DNA of 64,000 bases from Reinekea forsetii. GTDB taxonomy: Bacteria > Pseudomonadota > Gammaproteobacteria > Pseudomonadales > Natronospirillaceae. The stretch's first letter is position 1. Each line of letters opens with the position of its first letter. Positions 1-9,858 of the stretch are shown here, piece after piece. The DNA lies in assembly GCF_002795845.1 (NCBI RefSeq), contig NZ_CP011797.1:457501-521500 (forward strand). Reading direction: 5' to 3'. Made by a program: the position numbers and the translations under genes. The notes under the pieces are model-generated. The model was not told where the DNA came from and did no database searches. It saw only the letters and a program-made list of their open reading frames with translations.

Positions 1-2361
<2,361 letters not shown>

Positions 2362-2524
2362 ATAACGCCGAAGTGGTTTGAGCTGTTGGTAGTTCAGAGA
2401 TACGCTGAAAGAAAAGAACGACCAAGATGAGTTGAGCAGTATCCGGAAGTTGAGAGCTTTTTTAGTACCCAATTGCGTAGAGCGTGCGCTGTCACCCGAC
2501 AGACACGAGCTATGACAACCAGTT

Positions 2525-2643
2525 TGCTTGACGAACATAGAGCGTTGGAACCACCTGATCCCATACCGAACTCAGAAGTGAAACGACGTATCGCCGATGG
2601 TAGTGTGGGGTCTCCCCATGTGAGAGTAGGTCATCGTCAAGCT
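2525..2643 (+). rRNA. rrf: 5S ribosomal RNA
   Basis: The central part (cccataccgaactcagaag, then gccgatggtagtgtgggg) is typical gammaproteobacterial 5S. The ends are fixed by helix I: gcttgacga at 2526-2534 pairs with tcgtcaagc at 2634-2642. It lies about 160 nt downstream of 23S in the usual 23S-5S order and is followed at once by a terminator. End positions are accurate to 1-2 nt. Confidence 0.96.
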
Positions 2644-2652
2644 CCTAAAAAG

Positions 2653-2683
2653 AAAACCCCGATCGGAAACGGTCGGGGTTTTT
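2653..2683 (+). terminator. Rho-independent terminator of the rRNA operon
   Basis: GC-rich hairpin aaccccgatc / ggtcggggtt closed by ggaaac and followed by a T run, 10 nt after the end of 5S. Confidence 0.9.
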
Positions 2684-2690
2684 GCTATGC

Positions 2691-2785
2691 GTGGGACTCT
2701 CACACGGGTAGACCCACTTTTTAGTGGGCTCGCGAGGCGTCGCACCGCCCCCTGTGAGAGTAGGTCATCGTCAAGCTCCTAAAAA
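2691..2785 (+). repeat. Partial duplicate of the 5S 3' end with an upstream inverted copy
   Basis: Bases 2753-2785 repeat exactly the 33 nt at 2619-2651 (last part of 5S plus the first A residues before the terminator). Upstream, actctcaca at 2696-2704 is the reverse complement of tgtgagagt at 2753-2761, so the two can pair around an inner hairpin, acccact/agtgggt, at about 2711-2728. There is no 5' half of a second 5S, so this is a remnant or a copied tail, not a gene. It is followed by its own terminator. Confidence 0.8.
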
Positions 2786-2790
2786 AACGA

Positions 2791-2823
2791 AAAACCCGCA
2801 GTCTAACGGCTGCGGGTTTTTTT
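2791..2823 (+). terminator. Second Rho-independent terminator after the 5S remnant
   Basis: Hairpin aacccgcag / ctgcgggtt with loop tctaacgg-type sequence, followed by a run of seven T. Its stem differs in sequence from the first terminator, so it was not simply copied with the 33-nt repeat. Confidence 0.85.
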
Positions 2824-2943
2824 ATGCCTGTTCGAAAAAAATATGTTGGAAAAGAAAGGTAGTAGTCGATGGGATTGCTTATAGGGCTTTACATGCGTCA
2901 ATATAATGACTAATAGTCATCCGATTTCGCCAAAATAAGATCA

Positions 2944-3267
2944 CTAAAGGGTTTTGCCCAATTGCGCCTTTAAGGCGGCGAAGGTCTGTTGTTTGATCGA
3001 ATTCTCCAGCTCGATGGGCTCGCCATGCGGTATCAGCATCGAATTGTCCAAATTAGCCGTACCTTGGCTAGGCAGGCTTGCATCGGCCCCGGCATCGATA
3101 TAGGTTTGTAAGATTAGAGCGGCTTCAATAGAGCCTTGAATCTTGTCTTCAGCGCCCGACCACTCTTCAATGCGTGCTTCCAATTTCGTGAGCACGGCCT
3201 GAACGTCAGGAGCCGTCGGTTTCTTATCACTTAACCAACTTTGAGCGCTGTCAGCGGATGTAGACAT
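2944..3267 (-). CDS. Small protein of unknown function, divergent from alkB homolog
   Basis: 107 aa, starting MSTSADSAQSW. I do not recognise the family. The protein is acidic and polar, with no signal peptide or membrane segment; residues about 20-65 look helical and the C terminus ends in a lysine-bearing helix (KAQLGKTL). I chose the ATG at 3265-3267 because a GAGG lies about 5 nt upstream on the minus strand; the frame is open to 3408 but that extension would lie entirely inside the divergent gene. The start codon overlaps the start codon of the AlkB-type gene by 2 nt (CATG), so the two starts are back to back. Function cannot be assigned from sequence alone. Confidence 0.7.
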   Translation of the reverse strand: MSTSADSAQSWLSDKKPTAPDVQAVLTKLEARIEEWSGAEDKIQGSIEAALILQTYIDAGADASLPSQGTANLDNSMLIPHGEPIELENSIKQQTFAALKAQLGKTL

Positions 3268-3856
3268 GGGAACCTCGATAATATTACTGAATGATGAAAC
3301 GGGTTTTGTCCGATTATATCCCGATTGGATAAGCAATGCGGATGAAATATTCGCCGGCTTAGCCGAGGCTATCGACTGGCAAAGCCGAACAATCCGCTTG
3401 TTCGGCAAGTCCCACCCTATTCCGCGTCTAGAGCGCTGGATCGGTGAGACCGGCGTCGGCTATCGGTACAGTGGTCAGGACTATGTAGCAGACGGATGGC
3501 CTAGGTTATTGGTTTCTTTGCCCGCTGCCTTGCTCGAACAGTTTGGCTGGCACAGCAATGGCGCTCTGCTGAACTATTACCGCACCGGTCAGGATAGCAT
3601 GGGCTGGCACGCCGATGATGAACCCGAACTGGGCGATAACCCCAATGTCGGCATCCTATCATTGGGCCAGGCACGCTCCTTTCAGTTGCGCCGCAGTGCC
3701 GACCATCGGGACAAACTATCGGTTGAGCTGGGTTCTGGCAGTCTACTATGGATGTCGGGACCTACCCAGGTTAATTGGCAGCACAGCTTACCTAAACGCG
3801 CCAATCAGGGCGCGCGGATCAGCTGCACCTTCCGAAATATTCGGCCCGAACAATAG
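3266..3856 (+). CDS. AlkB-type 2-oxoglutarate/Fe(II) dioxygenase (alkylated nucleic acid repair)
   Basis: 196 aa, the size of the short AlkB/ALKBH2-3 type. Family members remove methyl groups from N1-meA and N3-meC in DNA or RNA by oxidative demethylation. The iron-binding H-x-D is seen as WHADDEPEL near residue 115, the distal His as WQHSLPK near residue 173, and the 2-oxoglutarate-binding Arg as RISCTF near residue 185. The NYY motif near residue 101 and the LSLGQARSFQLR stretch are also typical. The ATG at 3266 has no strong ribosome binding site, but the N terminus (LLNDETGFVRLYPDW) looks family-like, so the start is probably near correct. No Ada or glycosylase neighbour is present. Whether it acts on DNA, RNA or both is not visible. 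Confidence 0.9.
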   Translation: MGTSIILLNDETGFVRLYPDWISNADEIFAGLAEAIDWQSRTIRLFGKSHPIPRLERWIGETGVGYRYSGQDYVADGWPRLLVSLPAALLEQFGWHSNGALLNYYRTGQDSMGWHADDEPELGDNPNVGILSLGQARSFQLRRSADHRDKLSVELGSGSLLWMSGPTQVNWQHSLPKRANQGARISCTFRNIRPEQ

Positions 3857-4069
3857 GGCCCAGGTAAGGTGGCTCTATGCGCTCGGATACTGGTAAGTGA
3901 ACGGGAGCGGGCTTTATAGTATCCGGTTTGAGATAGGCCGTACGATAACCAAAGTAAAGTCGAACTCAGCGACCCGATTAACGTAAGATACTGTCTTTGC
4001 AACCTAAGGCTGCCAAACTAGTGTCCATTCATGGGTTTGGCGAGTCGGATTAACAGGAAGGAGGTCGAA

Positions 4070-4930
4070 ATGGCCGAAGTGGTAAAGAAACTGATTGAAC
4101 TGCTCCAGTTGGAGGCGCTCGGGAACAACAAATTCCGTGGCCATTCCCAGGATCTGGGCTTTGCCAAGCTGTTTGGCGGTCAGGTGATCGGTCAGTCCTT
4201 ATCCGCAGCGGCCCAAACCCTGGAAGGGCGTTTTCCGCATTCGTTGCATGCTTACTTTATTCGCCCCGGCGATGCTCATCATCCGATCGATTTTGCCGTC
4301 GAGAGCGTCCGCGATGGCCGGGCTTTTAGCGTGCGCCGGGTGATTGCCAGCCAATTTGGGAAACCGCTACTGGCGATGACGGCCTCTTTTCAGGTTGCCG
4401 AGACCGGTTTCAATCACCAAGTGGCGATGCCCAATGTGCCGGGCCCTGAGGTGTTAGAGCCGGAGCTGAAAATTTATCGTGATCACGCTCACGAGATCCC
4501 GGAAAAAGTCCGTAATCAGTTTACCGCCGATCGGCCGATTGAATACCGAATCGTTGAGGCGCAAAACCCGTTTCGGCCGCGGCACGGCATTGCCAAGCGG
4601 CATATGTGGATTCGGTCGACGGCGCCACTGCCCGATGATCCCTTGATACACCAATCAATGCTGGCCTATACCACCGACTATGGCTTTCTAGAAACGGCTT
4701 TGATGCCGCATGGGATCTCTATCGCGCAACCGGGCCTGATTCTCGCCAGTCTGGATCACGCGATCTGGTTTCATCGTCCCTTTCGGCTCGATCAATGGCT
4801 GCTCTATGTCGCCGATTCACCCTCTACCAGTGGTGCGCGCGGCTTCGTGCGCGGGCAGATATTTGATCAACAGGGCAACCTAGTCGCCAGTACCACTCAG
4901 GAAGGCCTAATCCGCTTGGAGGATTCATAA
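4070..4930 (+). CDS. tesB: Acyl-CoA thioesterase II
   Basis: 286 aa, matching E. coli TesB in length. It hydrolyses medium- to long-chain acyl-CoA to free acid and CoA in the cytoplasm. Two hot-dog folds are expected; the N-terminal one shows [16 protein letters not shown] near residue 35 and [12 protein letters not shown] near residue 58, and the C-terminal one shows [12 protein letters not shown] and the conserved [12 protein letters not shown] near residue 230. The start at 4070 is chosen over an upstream in-frame ATG (4031) because AGGAGG sits just 5' of it and TesB homologs begin near this point. ubiX follows after 1 nt, suggesting cotranscription. Confidence 0.93.
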   Translation: MAEVVKKLIELLQLEALGNNKFRGHSQDLGFAKLFGGQVIGQSLSAAAQTLEGRFPHSLHAYFIRPGDAHHPIDFAVESVRDGRAFSVRRVIASQFGKPLLAMTASFQVAETGFNHQVAMPNVPGPEVLEPELKIYRDHAHEIPEKVRNQFTADRPIEYRIVEAQNPFRPRHGIAKRHMWIRSTAPLPDDPLIHQSMLAYTTDYGFLETALMPHGISIAQPGLILASLDHAIWFHRPFRLDQWLLYVADSPSTSGARGFVRGQIFDQQGNLVASTTQEGLIRLEDS

Positions 4931-4931
4931 C

Positions 4932-5558
4932 GTGAATGAAATTACCTTGGCAATCACCGGGGCATCCGGCGCTCCCTACGCTCATCGGCTGCTCCAGGTG
5001 CTGCTCGATAAGCAGTGGCACGTCCATCTGCTGATCTCTAAGGCTGCCATGATGGTGGCTGCCGTAGAACAGGGCGCGCCCTGGCCGAGCAATCACGACA
5101 AGCAAACCGCCTTCGTGCGCCGAGAAATTTCCGACCAGGGTCGGCTCAGTCTTTATGGCAAGGACGACTGGATGAGTCCGGTTGCCAGTGGCTCCGGCGC
5201 ACCCGAGACCATGGTGGTGTGTCCCTGTTCTACTGGGACCTTGGCCAGTATCGCGACCGGGCAGTGCGATAATCTAATCGAACGCGCAGCCGACGTGGTG
5301 CTCAAGGAGTCTGGTAAGCTCATCTTAGTGCCGCGGGAAACGCCCTTGAGCGAGGTTCATCTGGAGAATATGCTTAAACTACGCCGAGCCGGAGCGGTAA
5401 TCCTGCCGGCCAGCCCAGGTTTCTATCATCAGCCGCAAACAATCGACGATCTGGTCGATTTTATTGTCGCGCGTATTTTGAAAAGTGCTGGCATTGAGCA
5501 GGACCTTGTCCGTCCCTGGGGTCACTCGGTAACTGCGTCAGACGTCAGTGCCGATTAA
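4932..5558 (+). CDS. ubiX: Flavin prenyltransferase UbiX
   Basis: 208 aa. UbiX attaches a dimethylallyl group to FMN, making the prenylated flavin cofactor of UbiD decarboxylases, used in ubiquinone synthesis. The FMN-binding N terminus [11 protein letters not shown] and the conserved [14 protein letters not shown] (about residues 97-110) are visible, as is [16 protein letters not shown] near residue 137. Translation starts at GTG (4932); the nearby ATG is out of frame. The gene follows tesB by 1 nt. Its 3' end overlaps the convergent cca gene by about 20 bp. The partner ubiD is not in the window. Confidence 0.94.
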   Translation: MNEITLAITGASGAPYAHRLLQVLLDKQWHVHLLISKAAMMVAAVEQGAPWPSNHDKQTAFVRREISDQGRLSLYGKDDWMSPVASGSGAPETMVVCPCSTGTLASIATGQCDNLIERAADVVLKESGKLILVPRETPLSEVHLENMLKLRRAGAVILPASPGFYHQPQTIDDLVDFIVARILKSAGIEQDLVRPWGHSVTASDVSAD

Positions 5559-6764
5559 CTCGGTCAGTAATTCAACCCTAGCTTGGTCCATGGCCGCTCC
5601 GATGGCTTTGCCGGTGAGACCCTGCTGAACAAAGGGTGCGGCCGCTATGGTCAAGCAGGCCGATGCATAACGGCTAAGCAAGTCACGTTGTGGGTAATTA
5701 AAACGTTCGAAGCCAGAACGGCCGTAAAAATCTGCCGCGCACGCCAAGCCAAATTGTTCGACCCGACTGGGTTGACGGAACGCGTTGAGATTTTTCAGTA
5801 AGTCCAAGACCGCAACCGGTGACTGTTCGCTCAGGCGATGGCACAGGGTATGGTGGCGGGCGACCGTTTCGGCCAACAGCGCGGGCCCCTTTGGCCATTT
5901 CATCCGTTTGGCAATGTCGCGCAATAGGTTTGCGCCCAGTTGCTCATGGCCATGATGGGACGGCAACATGGTTGCCTCGGTCAGGCCCTTGCCCAGATCG
6001 TGGCACAGGGTGGCCAATAGCACCTCCACATCGTCTGTTTGGGCGCGCGCCCAGTCTAAGGCCTTGAGCGTATGCAGGCCGGTATCGACCTCCGGATGCC
6101 AACGCATGGTTTGGGGCACGCCAAAGAGACGGTCTAGTTCTGGGAACAAACCCGCTAGGGCCGTGCAGCGTTTGAGGACCTTAAAATACTCACTCGGTGT
6201 GGTTTCGCCCAGGGCCCGGGACATCTCAGTCCAGACCCGTTCCGCGACCAGATGCTGCAATTCGCCGCTGTCGGCCATAAGCCGCAGCAGGTCTTGGGTG
6301 TCTTTGGCAATGGTGAAACCCAGGTGGTGAAAGCGCGCGGCAAAGCGCGCTATGCGCAAGACTCTCAGCGGGTCTTCACGAAAGGCCGGCGAGACATGAC
6401 GCAACCTGCGCTTGTCCAGATCGGCCTTGCCATTAAAGGGGTCTATCAAGCGGCCCTGATCATCCTCGGCCATGGCATTAATGGTCAGATCACGACGCGC
6501 CAGATCCTCCTCCAGAGTCACACTGCTGTCGAATTCGACGCTAAAGCCTTGGTAACCCAAGCCCGTCTTACGCTCAGTGCGCGCTAGGGCATATTCTTCC
6601 TTAGTCTGCGGATGCAAAAACACTGGAAAGTCAGCCCCGACCTGCTGATAGCCGAGCGCCTTAAGCTGGTCGGGATGCCCGCCCACGACGACCCAGTCGC
6701 GGTCTTGGGTCGCTACGCCCAATAGTTTGTCGCGGACGGCACCGCCCACCAAATATATTTGCAT
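5538..6764 (-). CDS. cca: CCA tRNA nucleotidyltransferase (multifunctional)
   Basis: 408 aa, close to the 412 aa of E. coli Cca. It adds or repairs the 3'-terminal CCA of tRNAs using CTP and ATP without a nucleic acid template. The class II nucleotidyltransferase head is clear: [11 protein letters not shown] at residue 6, DRDWVVVGG near 22, then [11 protein letters not shown] near 88. A C-terminal HD phosphohydrolase domain is present (CHDLGKG near residue 254), as in gammaproteobacterial Cca with 2'-phosphatase/phosphodiesterase activity. It stands alone on the minus strand between the terminator of the TraF-like gene and convergent ubiX. It should also repair the CCA encoded by the tRNA genes at 43.4-43.7 kb. 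Confidence 0.96.
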   Translation of the reverse strand: MQIYLVGGAVRDKLLGVATQDRDWVVVGGHPDQLKALGYQQVGADFPVFLHPQTKEEYALARTERKTGLGYQGFSVEFDSSVTLEEDLARRDLTINAMAEDDQGRLIDPFNGKADLDKRRLRHVSPAFREDPLRVLRIARFAARFHHLGFTIAKDTQDLLRLMADSGELQHLVAERVWTEMSRALGETTPSEYFKVLKRCTALAGLFPELDRLFGVPQTMRWHPEVDTGLHTLKALDWARAQTDDVEVLLATLCHDLGKGLTEATMLPSHHGHEQLGANLLRDIAKRMKWPKGPALLAETVARHHTLCHRLSEQSPVAVLDLLKNLNAFRQPSRVEQFGLACAADFYGRSGFERFNYPQRDLLSRYASACLTIAAAPFVQQGLTGKAIGAAMDQARVELLTELIGTDV

Positions 6765-6808
6765 GCTGTCCTACGAAATAAACAAAACGTGGGTCCATTA
6801 TAAACAGA

Positions 6809-6830
6809 AACGCCCCGTAAACGGGGCGTT
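6809..6830 (-). terminator. Hairpin terminator downstream of the TraF-like gene
   Basis: Perfect inverted repeat aacgccccgt / acggggcgtt between the stop of the TraF-like gene and cca. Read on the minus strand it is followed by a T-rich stretch (ttctgttta). It would separate the two minus-strand genes. Confidence 0.7.
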
Positions 6831-6857
6831 AGTCTGATTAAGCTAGCAATTGATGCC

Positions 6858-8921
6858 TTACCAAGAAACTTGCAGATTGACCGACAGGCCAAAGTCGCGC
6901 AATAACTGGTCACCGGTGGTCAGGGCCGAGCTCAGTTCGCCATCGGAAATATCGGCGATCACCTGACCATAGTCGGCGCTGAAGGCATCGAAGGGCACCC
7001 AAAACGCGAGGTTTAGGCCGGTACCGAAGGGCGTAAGACCCAAGCCTGTGGTAAAGACGCCAGTCTCTGCTGGATCACTAACATTCCAGCGAGCGCCGGC
7101 ACGCAGCGCGGCATGACCCCAGAGGCTGAGTTCGCCACCCATGGACAACTCGCGCGTGGGAATACCGAAGTAGAAAGCCGAATTGTTGGTAACATCAAGA
7201 TCGACACCGACGGTACTGAAGTCGGTGTGATGGGAGACGCCAAGACGCATTTTCGGCCGCAGATTGACTTCCACGCCCAGCGGAGAGGTCACCGTATAGG
7301 GAATGATATTCTTAATCGTGGCACCGGCCTTGACCCGACCGTGGAAGTCCCACTCCTTGGCGATACCGATATCCAAATTCGCCTTCACTATTGGCGTCAG
7401 ATCCTGGCCAATACCGCTGGTATCGACTGCCTCGACACCGAAACTCTGATCTTCAATCAATATCACTTGCAACTTTGGGGTGAGGCCAATTGAGACCGTC
7501 TGGCCTTGTATGACCACTTCTTTAGCTACTGAAACGCCGACCTCTTGGATCGCCGCCAGTGCAACCCGCACCGTACTGGTGAGGTCGTCAGTAGACACAG
7601 CCGGTGTACCGTCGACGATAATGCCATTTGGTCCGTCGTAGGTGTTGACCGAATCCAAGGCTGTGGTCAGCCCGCCGGCCAGTTCGCTCAAGGCGGTAAC
7701 CGAAGCGCCTAAGACGGCAACAGAGCCAGATGTGGCATCAGTTATTTCTGCTTGAGCGGCATTCACTTTAGCGACCGAACCGGCAACAGTTGGATCGGTA
7801 TTTTCTACTACGAGCTTAGCCGCGGCAATTTCATCAACATCACTGATGCCATCACTGTCCCCGTCTGGAGCGGGGTTTGCCAAGCTAGGTGGCGTTAATT
7901 GGAAGAATGCCACGTTTTCACTGATAATAGTAAGCTGCGCATTAAGCTCGGTGACGGCGGTGTTCAAAGCGGTTAAGTCAGTCTGCACCGCGGTTAGATC
8001 GGTTACTAGATCTGAGGTGGTCGAGGTGTTGGTTGAAATAGTTCCCGCGACATCTCCAACGGATGTGGTGGCTTCGGTGAGCAGACCGTTCGAGTCCTCG
8101 ACCGCATTGGCCAAAAAAGTCGTATCATTGGGGGTTAAGTTAAGTGCCGCACCGACCTGTATGGAGTTGGACAGATGGATGCCAAAACCGAAGTTGCGCG
8201 ACGGCAGGGCAAAGGAAATGGGTAACACGCTTGCTTCCACATAGGCGTCCTTCGCCGCAAAGGATTCCAACCAATTGATCAGGTCATCGGTGACTTCGTT
8301 CAGATCGGTGGTGGTCGTTGTTGATAAGGATGTAAGCTGAGTCTGCACACTAAGTGTGTCGGTTGATATAACCCCCAAGGTCGTGTTGGTAACGCCTAAT
8401 TCAGAATTAGTATTGGTTATATCGGTCGAGACATCGGTCAATGAAGACTGCAAGGCCGTTAGCGAGAGTAAAAACGCAGCTGTTGCTGTTAAGGGATCTT
8501 CTGCAGGTATAGTTAGGTTTGTATTGGCATTGAATGAACCGGTAAAACCCAAGCTAGCCACCGAGGTCTGCAAAGAGTCACCCAGTTCGATTAGGCCGCC
8601 AGTACCGCTAACCTCTGTCTCGAGGGTAGAGAAAATGTCGACACCGCGATTAATAATATCCTCCTCGAGGAAATCATTGGCGATCGCTCCGAAACCGCCC
8701 ACCTTGGGGCTAAGTGCCACGACATCTATATCGAGTGAAAACAATTCTCGGCGTAAACTGGTGGCCAGCAGCGCTGGGTTCATAATCGAGGCTTGGCCCG
8801 CGTCCGCAGACGATACGCCGATACCACCCATGGCGAAGGTGCGCGAATCACCCGCATTGTAGGGGGTCGCAAAGGCCGACCCGGCCATCATTATGGCGAC
8901 GCAGAGCAGTGTTTTTTTCAT
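6858..8921 (-). CDS. TraF-like outer-membrane beta-barrel protein (conjugal transfer protein TraF family)
   Basis: 687 aa. The signal peptide (MKKTLLCVAIMMAGSAFA) is followed by YNAGDSRTFAMGGIGVSSAD, the N-terminal signature of the TraF_2 family, a FadL/OmpP1-like group. Despite the family name there are no conjugation genes nearby, so a transfer role is not supported. The C-terminal half (about 470-687) has alternating strand-like segments with many Gly and aromatic residues and ends in VNLQVSW, an outer-membrane C-terminal signal. The middle (about 140-340) is rich in Thr, Ser, Leu and Asp with repeated LTDVSTDIT / LVTDLTAVQTDLTAL patterns that look coiled-coil. A calcium-type loop, DGDSDGISDVDE, lies at 353-364. 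It is monocistronic, with its own terminator. The substrate or role is unknown. Confidence 0.8.
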   Translation of the reverse strand: MKKTLLCVAIMMAGSAFATPYNAGDSRTFAMGGIGVSSADAGQASIMNPALLATSLRRELFSLDIDVVALSPKVGGFGAIANDFLEEDIINRGVDIFSTLETEVSGTGGLIELGDSLQTSVASLGFTGSFNANTNLTIPAEDPLTATAAFLLSLTALQSSLTDVSTDITNTNSELGVTNTTLGVISTDTLSVQTQLTSLSTTTTTDLNEVTDDLINWLESFAAKDAYVEASVLPISFALPSRNFGFGIHLSNSIQVGAALNLTPNDTTFLANAVEDSNGLLTEATTSVGDVAGTISTNTSTTSDLVTDLTAVQTDLTALNTAVTELNAQLTIISENVAFFQLTPPSLANPAPDGDSDGISDVDEIAAAKLVVENTDPTVAGSVAKVNAAQAEITDATSGSVAVLGASVTALSELAGGLTTALDSVNTYDGPNGIIVDGTPAVSTDDLTSTVRVALAAIQEVGVSVAKEVVIQGQTVSIGLTPKLQVILIEDQSFGVEAVDTSGIGQDLTPIVKANLDIGIAKEWDFHGRVKAGATIKNIIPYTVTSPLGVEVNLRPKMRLGVSHHTDFSTVGVDLDVTNNSAFYFGIPTRELSMGGELSLWGHAALRAGARWNVSDPAETGVFTTGLGLTPFGTGLNLAFWVPFDAFSADYGQVIADISDGELSSALTTGDQLLRDFGLSVNLQVSW

Positions 8922-9240
8922 AAATAGGGTCCAATTGCTAATTAAAGTAGATAAACCAAGCGCAGTTGTTCAACTGAATCGCGTAAAAGGATCAGTTCTT
9001 GAAAATGACAATAACGTCAGCTTTGAGTCAGTATGGTGCAGTTTTGACCAAAAGTCGCTTAACTTTCACCGTTCTTTTACCCCCCTTTCACCTTTTTTTA
9101 AGCTGTTTCAGGTCATTTACCCGCCTTACATCCCTGATTGCCGCAGCCATAAGGCTAGCAAAATAAGCCTAAGGCTTTGTTTATAGGCGCCGATAACAGT
9201 GTCATTAGCGCAATCAAGCCGCATCGGGATGGAGTTCAGT
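8922..9240. other. Intergenic region between the TraF-like gene and flgP
   Basis: About 320 bp with no coding potential that I trust. It holds the sigma-28-type promoter of flgP near its right end and a pyrimidine-rich stretch (9070-9100). The divergent promoter of the TraF-like gene must also lie here, but I cannot place it. Confidence 0.6.
9170..9196 (+). promoter_or_regulatory. Sigma-28 (FliA) type flagellar promoter of flgP-flgT
   Basis: TAAGGCTT at 9170-9177, an 11-nt spacer, then GCCGATAA at 9189-9196. The E. coli FliA consensus is TAAAGTTT-N11-GCCGATAA: the -10 is perfect, the spacing is exact and the -35 has two differences. It lies 45 nt upstream of the flgP ATG. Confidence 0.8.
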
Positions 9241-9837
9241 ATGACTATTCGAAATTTGATCATTGGCCTTATCGTATTGGCCTTTACCAGCGGGTGCAGT
9301 CTGTTACCCGTTAGCAAGCAGAAAAAAGTAGATGAGATCGTCGCTCAGGTGAAGCAGATCAATGAAAAGCTGCCACCGATGGAACCGATGGTCTTGCGCG
9401 CGACCGGCTATGCGGCGATTAATCCGACCGCCCGGGGTTTGACCGATGTGCAGAAGCGACTCTTGGCGATGCGCGGCTCCAAGCTGGATGCCTATCGTAC
9501 CTTGGCAGAGCGCGTCTATGGCACGCAAATCATCGGTAGCTCGACGGTCGAAAATCTGGTCGTGCAGAACGATCAATTCCGAGCCTTTGTTGATGCCACC
9601 ATCCTCGGTGCCAAGGTGGTTTATCAGGACATGATGGCCGATGGCAGCTATGAAACCATGGTCGAAATGATAATTGATCAGGGTTTCCGTAACTGTTTGG
9701 CCAGTCAGACTACCGGCAAGCGCAATACCGGTTGTGCCTCGGACGCGGTGCACGATCTTGATTCCCTCGCGCGTAACAGTGGTCCGGCCTCACAAGGTGT
9801 CGGCGCAGCCAGCTCGGGTCTGTACTTCATCGAATAA
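9241..9837 (+). CDS. flgP: FlgP-like outer-membrane lipoprotein (LPP20 family)
   Basis: 198 aa. The ATG at 9241 has GGAG 6 nt upstream; a longer frame begins at 9199 but lacks a site. The N terminus is a lipoprotein signal with lipobox TSGC near residue 19. The body has the LPP20/FlgP core: RATGYAAINP, then KRLLAMRGSKLDAYRTLAERVYG, where family members show the same Arg-rich Ala/Leu helix. In Vibrio, FlgP is part of the H ring around the flagellar basal body and is needed for motility. The assignment is supported by the adjacent flgT and by the sigma-28-type promoter directly upstream. The last 40 residues are low complexity and variable. Confidence 0.85.
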   Translation: MTIRNLIIGLIVLAFTSGCSLLPVSKQKKVDEIVAQVKQINEKLPPMEPMVLRATGYAAINPTARGLTDVQKRLLAMRGSKLDAYRTLAERVYGTQIIGSSTVENLVVQNDQFRAFVDATILGAKVVYQDMMADGSYETMVEMIIDQGFRNCLASQTTGKRNTGCASDAVHDLDSLARNSGPASQGVGAASSGLYFIE

Positions 9838-9858
9838 TCGACCTTCAGGAGGTTTGTT

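Noticed and set aside
2753-2785. Complete second 5S gene
   Set aside because: Only the last third of 5S is present; the conserved central region is missing.
2473-2906. Small ORFs across the 5S gene and its duplicate
   Set aside because: They lie on 5S rRNA, the terminators and the duplicated 5S tail; no ribosome binding sites.
2881-2925. Promoter near 2890-2915 (tttaca ... tataat) for the region before the small gene
   Set aside because: The hexamers are only about 9 nt apart, too close for sigma-70, and no plus-strand gene starts behind them.
5819-6587. Plus-strand ORFs inside cca
   Set aside because: Shadow frames of an unambiguous conserved gene on the minus strand.
6858-8921. Conjugation system
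   Set aside because: Only the family name of one outer-membrane protein suggests it; no relaxase, coupling protein or pilus assembly genes are present.
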